Below are positions 52,084 to 60,181 of a stretch of DNA of 64,000 bases, in pieces. This DNA comes from Streptomyces humidus (GTDB lineage: Bacteria > Actinomycetota > Actinomycetes > Streptomycetales > Streptomycetaceae). The notes below the pieces were generated by a model. The model was not told the DNA's origin. It searched no databases and saw nothing but the letters and a program-made list of their open reading frames with translations. How positions within the stretch are numbered: position 1 is the first letter of the stretch; each line of letters starts with the position of its first letter. The translations under genes were made by a program, and so were the position numbers. The stretch lies in the NCBI RefSeq assembly GCF_014649655.1, contig NZ_BMTL01000035.1:1-64000 (forward strand). The letters run 5' to 3'.

Positions 52084-53327
52084 CGACGGCGCTTCTCCAC
52101 CCGGGCCGGCAGCCGGAGCGCGGGGCACGACTGCCGCCCCTGCTGCGGCTGCTGATGGTCACTCAACTTGCTTTCAACCTCGGCTTCTTCGCGGTGCTTC
52201 CCTTCCTCGGCGAGCATCTGGGCGGCGGGGTCGGCCTGGCCGGCTGGTGGGTCGGCTTCGTGCTGGGACTGCGGACCTTCAGTCAGCAGGGGCTGTTCGT
52301 GGTCGGCGGGGCCCTCGCCGACCGGTACGGCGTGCGGCCCGTCGTCCTCGCCGGATGCGCGCTGCGGATCGCCGGGTTCGGCTGGCTCGGATACGCCGAG
52401 CGGATCTGGACGGTCGTCGGGGCGGTGCTCCTGACCGGCTTCGCCGCCGCGCTGTTCTCGCCAGCCGTCGAATCCGAGGTGGCCCGCCAGGCGGTCCTGC
52501 ACGAGAAGTCGGGCGGCGGCCCGCGGACCCGGGTGCTGGCCCTGTTCACGGTGGCCGGGCAGGCCGGCGCGTTCGTCGGACCGCTGCTCGGCGCGCTGCT
52601 CCTGCAAGTCGACTTCCGTGCCGTGTGCCTGGCGGGCGCCGGGGTCTTCGTCCTGGTGCTCGCCGCTCACGCGTGGCTGCTGCCGCAGCGCATCCCCGGC
52701 CGCGCCCGGGTCCGCGTGCGGGGCGGCGCCGGTCCGCTGCTCCGCGACCGCCGCTTCCTCGCCCTGTGCTGCGCGTACGGCGCCTACCTCCTCGCCTACA
52801 ACCAGCTGTACCTCGCCCTGCCCGCCGAGGTGGAGCGCGCGGCCGGTTCGCAGACGCCGCTGGCCTGGCTGTTCGCCCTGTCGTCGCTGCTGGTGGTGAC
52901 CGCCCAGCTGCCGGTCACCCGGTGGGCGGCGGAGCGGTTGAGCCTGCGGCGTGCGATGGCCGCCGGGCTCGTGCTGATCGCCGCCGGTTTTGCCGTCGTC
53001 GCCGCGGCCCTGCCCGCCGGACGGACCGGGACGGCCGGGCTGCTGCCCGCGGCCGGTTTCGTCGTGCTGCTCACGCTCGGCCAGATGCTCGTCGCGCCCG
53101 CGGCCCGCGCCTGGGTCCCCGACCTCGCCGCGGACGGCCGGTCAGGTCTGTACACCGGGGCGCTGTCCTCCGGTTCCGGGCTGATCGTGCTCCTCGGCAG
53201 CGCGGCCACCGGAGCCCTGCTCGACGTCGGGCTGCCGGCCGCCGTGCCCTGGCTGCTGCTGGCGGCCGTGCCGGCCGCGGCCGTCGCCCTGCTGCCGCGC
53301 CAGGACCCCCGCGAGGCCCCGGGGTGA
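52080..53327 (+). CDS. MFS transporter (multidrug/metallophore exporter type)
   Basis: This 415-aa protein has about twelve membrane helices. LGGGVGLAGWWVGFVLGLRT and ADRYGVRPVVLAG are the MFS motif A region, and VAGQAGAFVGPLLGALLL is motif C-like, typical of drug:proton antiporters. Coupling to the permease gene makes an import/export pair like that of staphylopine-type (cnt) systems, where an MFS protein exports the metallophore. That parallel is inference. Confidence 0.86.
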   Translation: MTTALLHPGRQPERGARLPPLLRLLMVTQLAFNLGFFAVLPFLGEHLGGGVGLAGWWVGFVLGLRTFSQQGLFVVGGALADRYGVRPVVLAGCALRIAGFGWLGYAERIWTVVGAVLLTGFAAALFSPAVESEVARQAVLHEKSGGGPRTRVLALFTVAGQAGAFVGPLLGALLLQVDFRAVCLAGAGVFVLVLAAHAWLLPQRIPGRARVRVRGGAGPLLRDRRFLALCCAYGAYLLAYNQLYLALPAEVERAAGSQTPLAWLFALSSLLVVTAQLPVTRWAAERLSLRRAMAAGLVLIAAGFAVVAAALPAGRTGTAGLLPAAGFVVLLTLGQMLVAPAARAWVPDLAADGRSGLYTGALSSGSGLIVLLGSAATGALLDVGLPAAVPWLLLAAVPAAAVALLPRQDPREAPG

Positions 53328-53514
53328 GAGCGGTCGCGGGTCCGGCCTGACCGCCGGGGCCGCCCGCCCGATCCCGTACACCGGGGTCCGGGACTTCCCG
53401 CCCGCCGGGCACCGCCGTCCGCGCCGTCGCGGCCCTCGACGTGATCTGCCCGGCGCGCCCGGACCGTCCGCCGCCCGCCGTCCGGCGAGACTGCGAAAGC
53501 GACCGCCGTACGGA

Positions 53515-53583
53515 CCCGAGGCCCCCATGGGGAGGCGCCCCGACCGCCACCGGGTCGGGGCGCCTCCCCACGGGGGCCTCGGG
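53515..53583. terminator. 31-bp bidirectional terminator stem
   Basis: Positions 53515-53545 pair with 53553-53583 with one A-C mismatch and a 7-nt loop (arm begins CCCGAGGCCCCC). It lies between the convergent MFS and CDP-alcohol transferase genes and abuts the latter's stop. Confidence 0.9.
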
Positions 53584-54339
53584 CTACACGAGCTCCAGCA
53601 GCTTCTCGGCCGCAGGCTGCGCCGCGGTCCGCGACGTCCGCCACAGCCACAGCACGTCCCGGCCGAACGACCACACCAGGGAGCCGAGCGCCAGCAGCAC
53701 CACGGCGAAGGTGGCGGCGTAGGGCAGCAGTGCGGAGCCCGCCAGCAGCAGCAGGACGCCCTGCAGCGCGGCGACCGTCTTGCGGGCGGTGCTCGGCGGG
53801 AGCGGGGCGTTCAGCCAGGGGGCGACGCGGGCCGCGGCGACGAAGGCGTAGCGCATGCCGCCTATCAGCAGCACCCATGGGCCCAGCGCCGTCGAGACGT
53901 ACACGCTGAGCACCAGGATCAGGAACGCGTCGACCTCCATGTCGAAGCGCGCGCCCAGCGCGGTGGAGGTGTTGGTGCGGCGGGCGACCTTGCCGTCGAC
54001 GCCGTCCAGGATCAGGGCCACGGCCGTCAGACCGACCAGCAGCGTCACCGGCGGCGCGCTCTCGAAGGAGTCCGCGACCAGTGCGGTCACCCCGCCGACC
54101 AGCGTCGCGCGGCCGAGGGTGACCCGGTTGGCCGGACCGAACGTGCGCAGGCTGGAACGGTGCAGCGCCCGGGAGAGCACCGCCCAGGTGGCGACGGCGA
54201 AGACGAGACCGGTCACCCAGCCCGCCGGCCCCATGCCGATCGCCGTGCCGAGCAGGGCCAGCAACAGGATCTGGACGCCCGCTCCCACAGCGGTCTCCTG
54301 CTGGACCAGCCTCGCGTCGTAAGTGTTGTTCAGGGCCAC
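53584..54339 (-). CDS. CDP-alcohol phosphatidyltransferase family protein
   Basis: This 251-aa membrane protein has about six helices and the complete family motif D-G-x2-D-G-K-x-A-R-R-x8-G-x3-D-x3-D (LDGVDGKVARRTNTSTALG, then ARFDMEVD). It transfers a phospho-alcohol from a CDP-activated donor onto an alcohol acceptor at the membrane. The GTG start at 54339 has GGAGGAA 8 bp upstream. It is divergent from the alcohol dehydrogenase homologue with 108 bp between starts, so it may share regulation with that cluster. Which CDP donor and alcohol it uses is unknown. Confidence 0.88.
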   Translation of the reverse strand: MALNNTYDARLVQQETAVGAGVQILLLALLGTAIGMGPAGWVTGLVFAVATWAVLSRALHRSSLRTFGPANRVTLGRATLVGGVTALVADSFESAPPVTLLVGLTAVALILDGVDGKVARRTNTSTALGARFDMEVDAFLILVLSVYVSTALGPWVLLIGGMRYAFVAAARVAPWLNAPLPPSTARKTVAALQGVLLLLAGSALLPYAATFAVVLLALGSLVWSFGRDVLWLWRTSRTAAQPAAEKLLELV

Positions 54340-54447
54340 CGCACGTTCCTCCGGCCAGATGACAGAGATGATCAGTGCCGCGTACTGTGCGCGGACTGTG
54401 CACACCTCGGTACGTGAACAGGTTCCCGATCGTTCAGGAGGATGTGG

Positions 54448-55437
54448 ATGTCGATCGCCGCTCGTGCGTTCTGGGTTGCCTCTCCCGGTGAGGGGGAGAT
54501 CCGTGAGGTCGCCGTTCCGGACCCGGGCGAGGGCGAGGTCCTGGTGCGTTCGCTGTGGTCCGGCGTCAGCCGCGGCACGGAGACCCTCGTCTTCCGCGGC
54601 GGGGTGCCCGAGAGCCAGCACGCGGCCATGCGGGCGCCGTACCAGGAGGGCGACTTCCCGGCGCCGGTGAAGTACGGCTACCTCAACGTCGGCGTGGTGG
54701 AGCGCGGTCCGGCGGAGCTGGCCGGGCGGACGGTCTTCTGTCTCTATCCGCACCAGACGCGGTACGTGGTCCCGGCGACGGCGGTGACGGTCGTGCCGGA
54801 CTCCGTGCCCGCGCGCCGGGCGGTTCTGGCCGGCACCGTGGAGACGGCCGTCAACGCGCTCTGGGACGCCGCGCCGCTGGTCGGCGACCGGATCGCGGTG
54901 GTCGGCGGTGGCATGGTCGGCTGCTCGGTGGCGGCGCTGCTGGCCCGTTTCCCCGGAGTCCGCGTGCAGTTGGTGGACGCCGACCCGGCGCGGGCGAAGG
55001 TCGCCGAGGCGCTCGGCGTCGGCTTCGCCGCGCCCGCGGACGCCCTCGGCGGCTGCGACCTGGTCGTGCACGCCAGCGCCACCGAGCAGGGCCTCACCCG
55101 CTCGCTGGAACTGCTCGCCGACGAGGGGACCGTTCTCGAACTGAGCTGGTACGGCGACCGGAAGGTCTCCCTCCCCCTCGGCGAGGACTTCCACTCGCGA
55201 CGGCTGACCGTCCGCAGCAGCCAGGTCGGCACGGTCTCCCCGGCCCGCCGCTCCAGCCGCACCTACGCCGACCGGCTCGCCCTCGCCCTGGAGCTGCTCG
55301 CCGACCCGGCGCTCGACGCCCTCGTCACGGGGGACAGCCCGTTCGACGAACTGCCGCAGGTGCTGCCGAAACTCGCGTCGGGCGAGATCCCGGCGCTGTG
55401 CCACGGCATCAGGTACGACCAGGACTGCCTGACCTGA
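54448..55437 (+). CDS. Zinc-type alcohol dehydrogenase homologue
   Basis: This 329-aa medium-chain dehydrogenase has a catalytic-domain opening VASPGEGEIREVAVPDPGEG, then LWSGVSRGTETLVFRGGVP, and the NAD(P) motif IAVVGGGMVGCSVAALLARF. The usual zinc-ligand GHE and structural four-Cys lobe are not seen. HQTRYVVPAT and LELSWYGDRKVSLPLG are other blocks. The ATG at 54448 lies 6 bp after AGGAGG; a second ATG at 54442 is too close to the site. It starts the unusual pterin/pyrimidine cluster; the substrate is unknown. Confidence 0.83.
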   Translation: MSIAARAFWVASPGEGEIREVAVPDPGEGEVLVRSLWSGVSRGTETLVFRGGVPESQHAAMRAPYQEGDFPAPVKYGYLNVGVVERGPAELAGRTVFCLYPHQTRYVVPATAVTVVPDSVPARRAVLAGTVETAVNALWDAAPLVGDRIAVVGGGMVGCSVAALLARFPGVRVQLVDADPARAKVAEALGVGFAAPADALGGCDLVVHASATEQGLTRSLELLADEGTVLELSWYGDRKVSLPLGEDFHSRRLTVRSSQVGTVSPARRSSRTYADRLALALELLADPALDALVTGDSPFDELPQVLPKLASGEIPALCHGIRYDQDCLT

Positions 55438-55548
55438 GAAAAGAGTGAGATCAGGCTGAACAGGGGGAATCGAAGAGCCGTACTACACGGCATCCCCCGG
55501 CGGTCAACGGCCGGGGGAGCAGAGGCGCCGCACCTGGAGGGTCGTCCG

Positions 55549-55947
55549 TTGTTCAGTGTCACCGTCCGCGATCACATCATGATCGCCCACAGCTTCAGCG
55601 GCGAGGTCTTCGGACCCGCGCAGCGTCTGCACGGAGCGACGTTCCTCGTGGACGCCACCTTCCGCCGCGAGCAGTTGGACGACGACAACATCGTCGTCGA
55701 CATCGGACTGGCCACGCAGGAGCTGGGAGCGGTGGTCAGCGAGCTGAACTACCGCAACCTCGACAACGAGCCGGACTTCGCGGGGGTCAACACCTCGACG
55801 GAGTTCCTGGCCAAGGTCATCGCGGACCGGCTCGCCGAGCGCATCCACAAGGGGGCCCTCGGCGAGGGCGCCCGGGGCATCGCCGCGATCGCCGTCACCC
55901 TGCACGAGTCGCACGTCGCCTGGGCGAGTTACGAGCGTGCGCTGTGA
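55549..55947 (+). CDS. 6-pyruvoyltetrahydropterin synthase homologue lacking catalytic Cys and one zinc His
   Basis: This 132-aa T-fold protein starts at TTG 55549 (site GGAGGG). It aligns with PTPS/QueD, but the canonical C..LHGH is AQRLHGA: the catalytic Cys is Ala24 and the third zinc ligand is Ala30. His14 and His28 remain. This is the same pattern reported for S. coelicolor SCO6650, whose structure lacks zinc and the catalytic triad yet keeps a pterin-like pocket. It probably binds or transforms a pterin or pyrimidine by another mechanism. The stop overlaps the glycosyltransferase GTG. Confidence 0.9.
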   Translation: MFSVTVRDHIMIAHSFSGEVFGPAQRLHGATFLVDATFRREQLDDDNIVVDIGLATQELGAVVSELNYRNLDNEPDFAGVNTSTEFLAKVIADRLAERIHKGALGEGARGIAAIAVTLHESHVAWASYERAL

Positions 55948-57155
55948 CCGACGTGACCCTGGAGAAGTCCGCCGTGCAGAGCGTGCCGGCCGGCCAGAAG
56001 GCCCCCCTCGCGTACGTGCCCGCACAGGCGCCGCTTCCCAAGATCGGCGGGATCATCCCCATGTCCCTGCGCTCCGTGCACTTCGTCATGCCGGGCGGCG
56101 TCGACGACACGGCGAACCCGAGCGGCGGCAACGCCTACGACCGGCGCCTGTGCCTGGACCTGCCCGGTTTCGGATGGCAGGTCCACAAGCACCTGGTGTC
56201 CGGCTCCTGGCCCCGTCCGGAGGCGCACGCCCGCGCTGAACTGGCGCACACGCTGCGGGAGTTCCCCGACGGCACGGTCGTCCTGATCGACGGGCTGGTC
56301 GCCTGCGGGGTCCCGGAGATCATCGCCCCCGAGGCGGAGCGGCTACGGCTCGTCGTCCTCGTCCATCTGCCGCTGGGCGACGAGCGCGGTCTCGCGCCCG
56401 AGGTGGCGGCCGAACTCGACGCCAAGGAGCGGGAGGTGCTGCGGGCCGTCCCGGCCGTCGTCGCCACCAGCGACTGGGCGGTGCGCCGTCTGGTCTCCCA
56501 CCACGGCCTCGCCCCCGAGCGGGTGCACGTCGCCGCCCCCGGCGCCGACATCGCCCCCCTGGCCTCCGGCACCGACGGCGTCTCCCGGCTGCTGTGCGTG
56601 GCCTCCGTGACCCCGCGCAAGGGCCAGCACCGGCTGGTGGAGGCGCTGGCCGCGGCCAGGGACCTGCCGTGGAGCTGCGTGTGCGTGGGCGGTCTCGGGG
56701 ACCAGGAGTACGTCGCCCACTTGCGCGAACTCATCGGCAGGCACGGTCTGCAGGACCGGCTGGAGCTCGCGGGCCCGAAGGCCGGCGCCGAGCTCGACGC
56801 CGCGTACGCCTCCGCCGACCTGATGGTGCTCACCTCCTACGCGGAGACCTACGGCATGGCCGTCACCGAGGCGCTGGCCCGTGGCATCCCGGTCCTGGCG
56901 ACGGACGTCGGCGGACTGCCCGAGGCGGTCGGCCGCGCCCCCGACGGCGGTGTCCCCGGCATCCTCGTCCCGCCGGAGGACCCGGCCGCCCTCGCCGCCG
57001 AACTGCGCGGCTGGTTCGGTGAAGCCGATGTGCGACGGCGGCTCAAGGCGGCCGCGCGCGGCCGCCGGGCCGCCCTGAACGGCTGGGCGTCCACCGCCCA
57101 GAGCCTGGCCGGCGTTCTGGGCAGGCTTCCCAGCGAGCCCCGGAGGGCGGCATGA
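55944..57155 (+). CDS. GT4-type glycosyltransferase
   Basis: This 403-aa retaining GT-B glycosyltransferase has the donor-site motif SYAETYGMAVTEALARGIPV (E-x7-E) and CVASVTPRKGQHRLVEALAA. The N-terminal acceptor domain (SVHFVMPGGVDDTANPSGGN) is less typical. It starts at GTG overlapping the PTPS-like stop and ends overlapping the methyltransferase ATG, so the genes form one tightly coupled operon. It would glycosylate the cluster's product. Confidence 0.9.
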   Translation: MTDVTLEKSAVQSVPAGQKAPLAYVPAQAPLPKIGGIIPMSLRSVHFVMPGGVDDTANPSGGNAYDRRLCLDLPGFGWQVHKHLVSGSWPRPEAHARAELAHTLREFPDGTVVLIDGLVACGVPEIIAPEAERLRLVVLVHLPLGDERGLAPEVAAELDAKEREVLRAVPAVVATSDWAVRRLVSHHGLAPERVHVAAPGADIAPLASGTDGVSRLLCVASVTPRKGQHRLVEALAAARDLPWSCVCVGGLGDQEYVAHLRELIGRHGLQDRLELAGPKAGAELDAAYASADLMVLTSYAETYGMAVTEALARGIPVLATDVGGLPEAVGRAPDGGVPGILVPPEDPAALAAELRGWFGEADVRRRLKAAARGRRAALNGWASTAQSLAGVLGRLPSEPRRAA

Positions 57156-58177
57156 GGAAGACGACGGCGACCCCGGCCGACGTGGCACGACGCGTGGGCG
57201 GCATCCCGGCCCAGCCCGGCCACAAGAGTTCCGTCTCCCTGGTGGAGAGCGCCGAGGCCGGCCCGGAGTCCGTCATAGCCGGCGCCGGACCGGTCGGCCG
57301 GTCCGGCGAACGGCCCACCGTGCGGCTGCGCGACGCGGGGCCGGACGAGCAGCCCCGCTACGCGCCCGAGTGGCTGGAGCTGCGCGAGCCCGCCGACGCC
57401 GCCGCGCGGTCGATGGAACTGCTGGACCCGTTGCGGATCCGGCTCGCCAACCTCCCCGGACGCCGCGGCCTGGCCATCCACGACCTGGGCTGCGGCACCG
57501 GCTCCATGGGCCGCTGGCTGGCCCCCCGGCTGGACGGCGCCCAGCACTGGGTCCTGCACGACCGCGACCCCTACCTGCTGCACTTCGCGGCCGTCGCCTC
57601 CCCGCGGGCGGCCGCCGACGGCAGCCGGGTCACCGTCGAGACGCGACGCGGCGACGTCGCCCGCCTCACCCCGGACGCCCTGCTGGGCGCCTCGCTGGTC
57701 ACCGCCTCCGCGCTGCTCGACGTCCTCACCCGCGAGGAGGTCGAGACGCTCGCCGCGGCCTGCGCCGGCGCGGGCTGCCCCGCGCTGCTGACGCTGTCGG
57801 TCGCCGGCCGCGTCGAACTCAGCACCCCCGACCCGCTGGACGACGAGATCACCGCCGCGTTCAACGACCACCAGCGGCGCGGCGGCCTCCTCGGCCCCGA
57901 CGCGGTCTCCGTGGCCTGCGAGGCGTTCGCCGACCAGGGCGCGACCGTCAAGGTGCACCCGAGCGCGTGGCAGCTCGGCCCCGAGAACGTGGGCCTGACC
58001 GCCCAGTGGCTGCGCGGCTGGGTAGGCGCGGCCGTGGAGGAGCGCCCCGGACTGGCCGAGCGCGCCGAGCCCTACCTGGCCGCGCGGCTCGCGGCCTGCG
58101 CCGCCGGCGAACTGCGCGCGACCGTGCACCACAGCGACCTGCTGGCGCTGGCCCGGCCGACGGGCGGAGCCGGATGA
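57152..58177 (+). CDS. SAM-dependent methyltransferase of the pterin cluster
   Basis: This 341-aa protein has a disordered N-terminal 60 residues. The methyltransferase core follows: IHDLGCGTGSMGRWLAPRLD (motif I), WVLHDRDP (acidic end of beta2), RRGDVARL and LVTASALLDVLT. The C-terminal half is helical and may bind the substrate. ATGA overlaps link it to both neighbours. The acceptor is presumably the glycosylated pterin or pyrimidine. Confidence 0.84.
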   Translation: MRKTTATPADVARRVGGIPAQPGHKSSVSLVESAEAGPESVIAGAGPVGRSGERPTVRLRDAGPDEQPRYAPEWLELREPADAAARSMELLDPLRIRLANLPGRRGLAIHDLGCGTGSMGRWLAPRLDGAQHWVLHDRDPYLLHFAAVASPRAAADGSRVTVETRRGDVARLTPDALLGASLVTASALLDVLTREEVETLAAACAGAGCPALLTLSVAGRVELSTPDPLDDEITAAFNDHQRRGGLLGPDAVSVACEAFADQGATVKVHPSAWQLGPENVGLTAQWLRGWVGAAVEERPGLAERAEPYLAARLAACAAGELRATVHHSDLLALARPTGGAG

Positions 58178-59511
58178 GCGCGGAGACGGCGGGCCCCCGG
58201 GTGACGAGCGCGGCGCCCCTGGGCCGGGCCGAGACGGCCTCGCCCGCCGTGCGACGGCCCCCGCGGGCTCCGTCGCAGGCCCGCACCGCCGTCATCGCGA
58301 CCGAGCCCCGCGCGCAGCGGCCCTCCCGGCTGCGCGCCCTGCTCGGCAACCGCGCCCTGCGCACCCACTTCGGGACCGTCGCCGGGGTCGTCATCCTCAC
58401 CGTGCTGCTGTGGCGGCTGGGCACCGGCGTCTTCCTGGACGGGCTGCGGCGCATCGACGCGCCGACGCTGCTCGCCGCGCTCGCGATCGGCGCGCTCACC
58501 ACCGTGTTCAGTGCCTGGCGCTGGGCGCTGGTGGCCCGCGGGCTGCGGATCCGGCTGCCGCTCGGCCCGGCCGTCGCCGACTACTACCGCGCCCTGTTCC
58601 TCAACGCGGCACTGCCCGGCGGCGTCCTCGGCGACGTGCACCGAGCGGTGCGGCACGGGCAGAGCGCGGGCGACGTCGGACGCGGCGTGCGGGCCGTGGT
58701 CCTGGAGCGCACCGCGGGACAGCTCGTGCTGACCGTGGCGGGCGTGACGGTCCTGCTGGCCCTGCCGTCCCCGGTCATGCAGGACGTCCGGCAGATCACG
58801 CCGCTGGTCCTGCTGGCCGGCGTGGGCGCCTGCGCCGTCGCCCTCGCCGTGCGGATGAGCTCCTCGGCGCCGCGGCGCGCCGGCCGGCTGCGGGCGACGC
58901 TGGCGGAAGCGCGCGAGAGCCTGCTGTCGCGGCGCAACGGGCCGGGCGTCGCCCTGTCCTCGGCGGTCGTGCTGAGCGGACACCTCGGCATGTTCGTCGT
59001 GGCCGCCCGGGTCGCCGGTTCCGGCGCCTCCGTGCTCGCGCTGCTGCCGATCGCCGTGCTCGCGCTGCTCGCCATGGGCCTGCCGCTGAACATCGGCGGC
59101 TGGGGCCCGCGCGAGGGCGTCACCGCCTGGGCGTTCGGCGCCGCCGGGCTCGGCGCGAGCACCGGGCTCACCGTCGCCGTCGTCTACGGGGTGCTCAGCT
59201 TCGTGGCGGCGCTGCCCGGAGCGGTCGTGCTGCTGGTGCGCTGGTCCGCGGGACTGCGGACCCGGGACGCCGGCCCGGGTCCCGTCGAGAGCCGCTACGA
59301 CGAGGCCGCGTCACCGTCCGCCGCGGCACCGTCCGCCGCGCCGGCGCGGGTCCCGGTCGCCGACGCCTGCGAAGCCGCCGACGCGGCCGGCATCGCCGAC
59401 GTGAGCAGGGTGAAATACGTGCCGAAGGAATCCGCCAGGCTCGCCAGGAGTTCCTTTCCCTTTTCCGCGGACCCCAGGGAAGGACGGCCGATGACGCCCG
59501 AATCGGTATAG
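58174..59511 (+). CDS. Lysylphosphatidylglycerol synthase TM-region family membrane protein (flippase-like)
   Basis: This 445-aa protein has a basic, disordered N-terminus (about 1-60), then about eight membrane helices with family blocks YYRALFLNAALPGGVLGDVH, VVLERTAGQLVLTVAG and LPLNIGGWGPREGVTAWAFG. The soluble transferase domain of MprF is absent; stand-alone members of this family are thought to move lipids or lipid-linked sugars. Its last 72 codons (59295-59511) are antisense to the creatininase gene and read like non-family sequence, so the functional part ends near residue 372. Confidence 0.85.
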   Translation: MSAETAGPRVTSAAPLGRAETASPAVRRPPRAPSQARTAVIATEPRAQRPSRLRALLGNRALRTHFGTVAGVVILTVLLWRLGTGVFLDGLRRIDAPTLLAALAIGALTTVFSAWRWALVARGLRIRLPLGPAVADYYRALFLNAALPGGVLGDVHRAVRHGQSAGDVGRGVRAVVLERTAGQLVLTVAGVTVLLALPSPVMQDVRQITPLVLLAGVGACAVALAVRMSSSAPRRAGRLRATLAEARESLLSRRNGPGVALSSAVVLSGHLGMFVVAARVAGSGASVLALLPIAVLALLAMGLPLNIGGWGPREGVTAWAFGAAGLGASTGLTVAVVYGVLSFVAALPGAVVLLVRWSAGLRTRDAGPGPVESRYDEAASPSAAAPSAAPARVPVADACEAADAAGIADVSRVKYVPKESARLARSSFPFSADPREGRPMTPESV

Positions 59512-60143
59512 GCGGACATTCCCAGCGTGAGCAGATGACGGCGGTCGTCCGCGACGAAATCGGCCGACTCGTAACCGGGCCGGACGACGTCGGGGTGGGC
59601 GTGCAGCAGGATCGAGGTCTCGATCTCCCCGGCGTGCATGTCGGTGAGGAGCGAGGTCGCCACCCCGGACCGCTCCAGCGCCGCCTCCCAGTCCTCCGGG
59701 GCCGGGAAGAGCGCCATCCGTTCACCTGCGGCGGAGGACTCCTGGACGACGTTGCCCAGGACGTAGTTCCCGCCGTGTCCGTTGACCAGCACCAGGGCTT
59801 CGACGCCCGAGCGGCGCAACGACGCCGCGATGTCCCGTACCACCGCGTGAAGGGTCACGGAGGAAATGCTGACGGTTCCCGGCCAGGCCGCGTGCTCGTG
59901 CGAGCAGGCGATGGTCACCGGCGGGAGGAGGTGCACCGGGTACGCCCCGGCGATCTCCCGCGCGATGGCGCAGGCGACCAGCGTGTCGGTGGCCAGCGGC
60001 AGGTACGCGCCGTGCTGTTCGAAGCTGCCGACCGGCAGGACCGCCACCCGGGTCGCGACTCCCGCCCCCCGGGCCCGCACGTCCTCGGTGGTGTCCGTGG
60101 GCATCACTCCGTACGCCACCGGCCGTATGTCCGAACCACTCAT
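59295..60143 (-). CDS. Creatininase-family amidohydrolase, probable FAPy deformylase
   Basis: This 282-aa protein has the creatininase metal site: GSFEQHGAYLPLATDT (Glu42, His44, Asp53), CSHEH, VNGHGGN and DMHAGEIETS. Archaeal ArfB of the same family removes the formyl group from 2-amino-5-formylamino-6-ribosylaminopyrimidinone phosphate. Because the adjacent GCH II homologue is predicted to make exactly that compound, deformylase is the best call. It is head-to-head with that gene (38 bp between starts). Its 3' end overlaps the flippase-like gene by 217 bp on the opposite strand; the last about 30 residues are Ala-rich and dispensable-looking. Confidence 0.84.
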   Translation of the reverse strand: MSGSDIRPVAYGVMPTDTTEDVRARGAGVATRVAVLPVGSFEQHGAYLPLATDTLVACAIAREIAGAYPVHLLPPVTIACSHEHAAWPGTVSISSVTLHAVVRDIAASLRRSGVEALVLVNGHGGNYVLGNVVQESSAAGERMALFPAPEDWEAALERSGVATSLLTDMHAGEIETSILLHAHPDVVRPGYESADFVADDRRHLLTLGMSAYTDSGVIGRPSLGSAEKGKELLASLADSFGTYFTLLTSAMPAASAASQASATGTRAGAADGAAADGDAASS

Positions 60144-60181
60144 TTCTTCCCGGCCCTTCGTCTCTGCTTAGGAACCAGATC

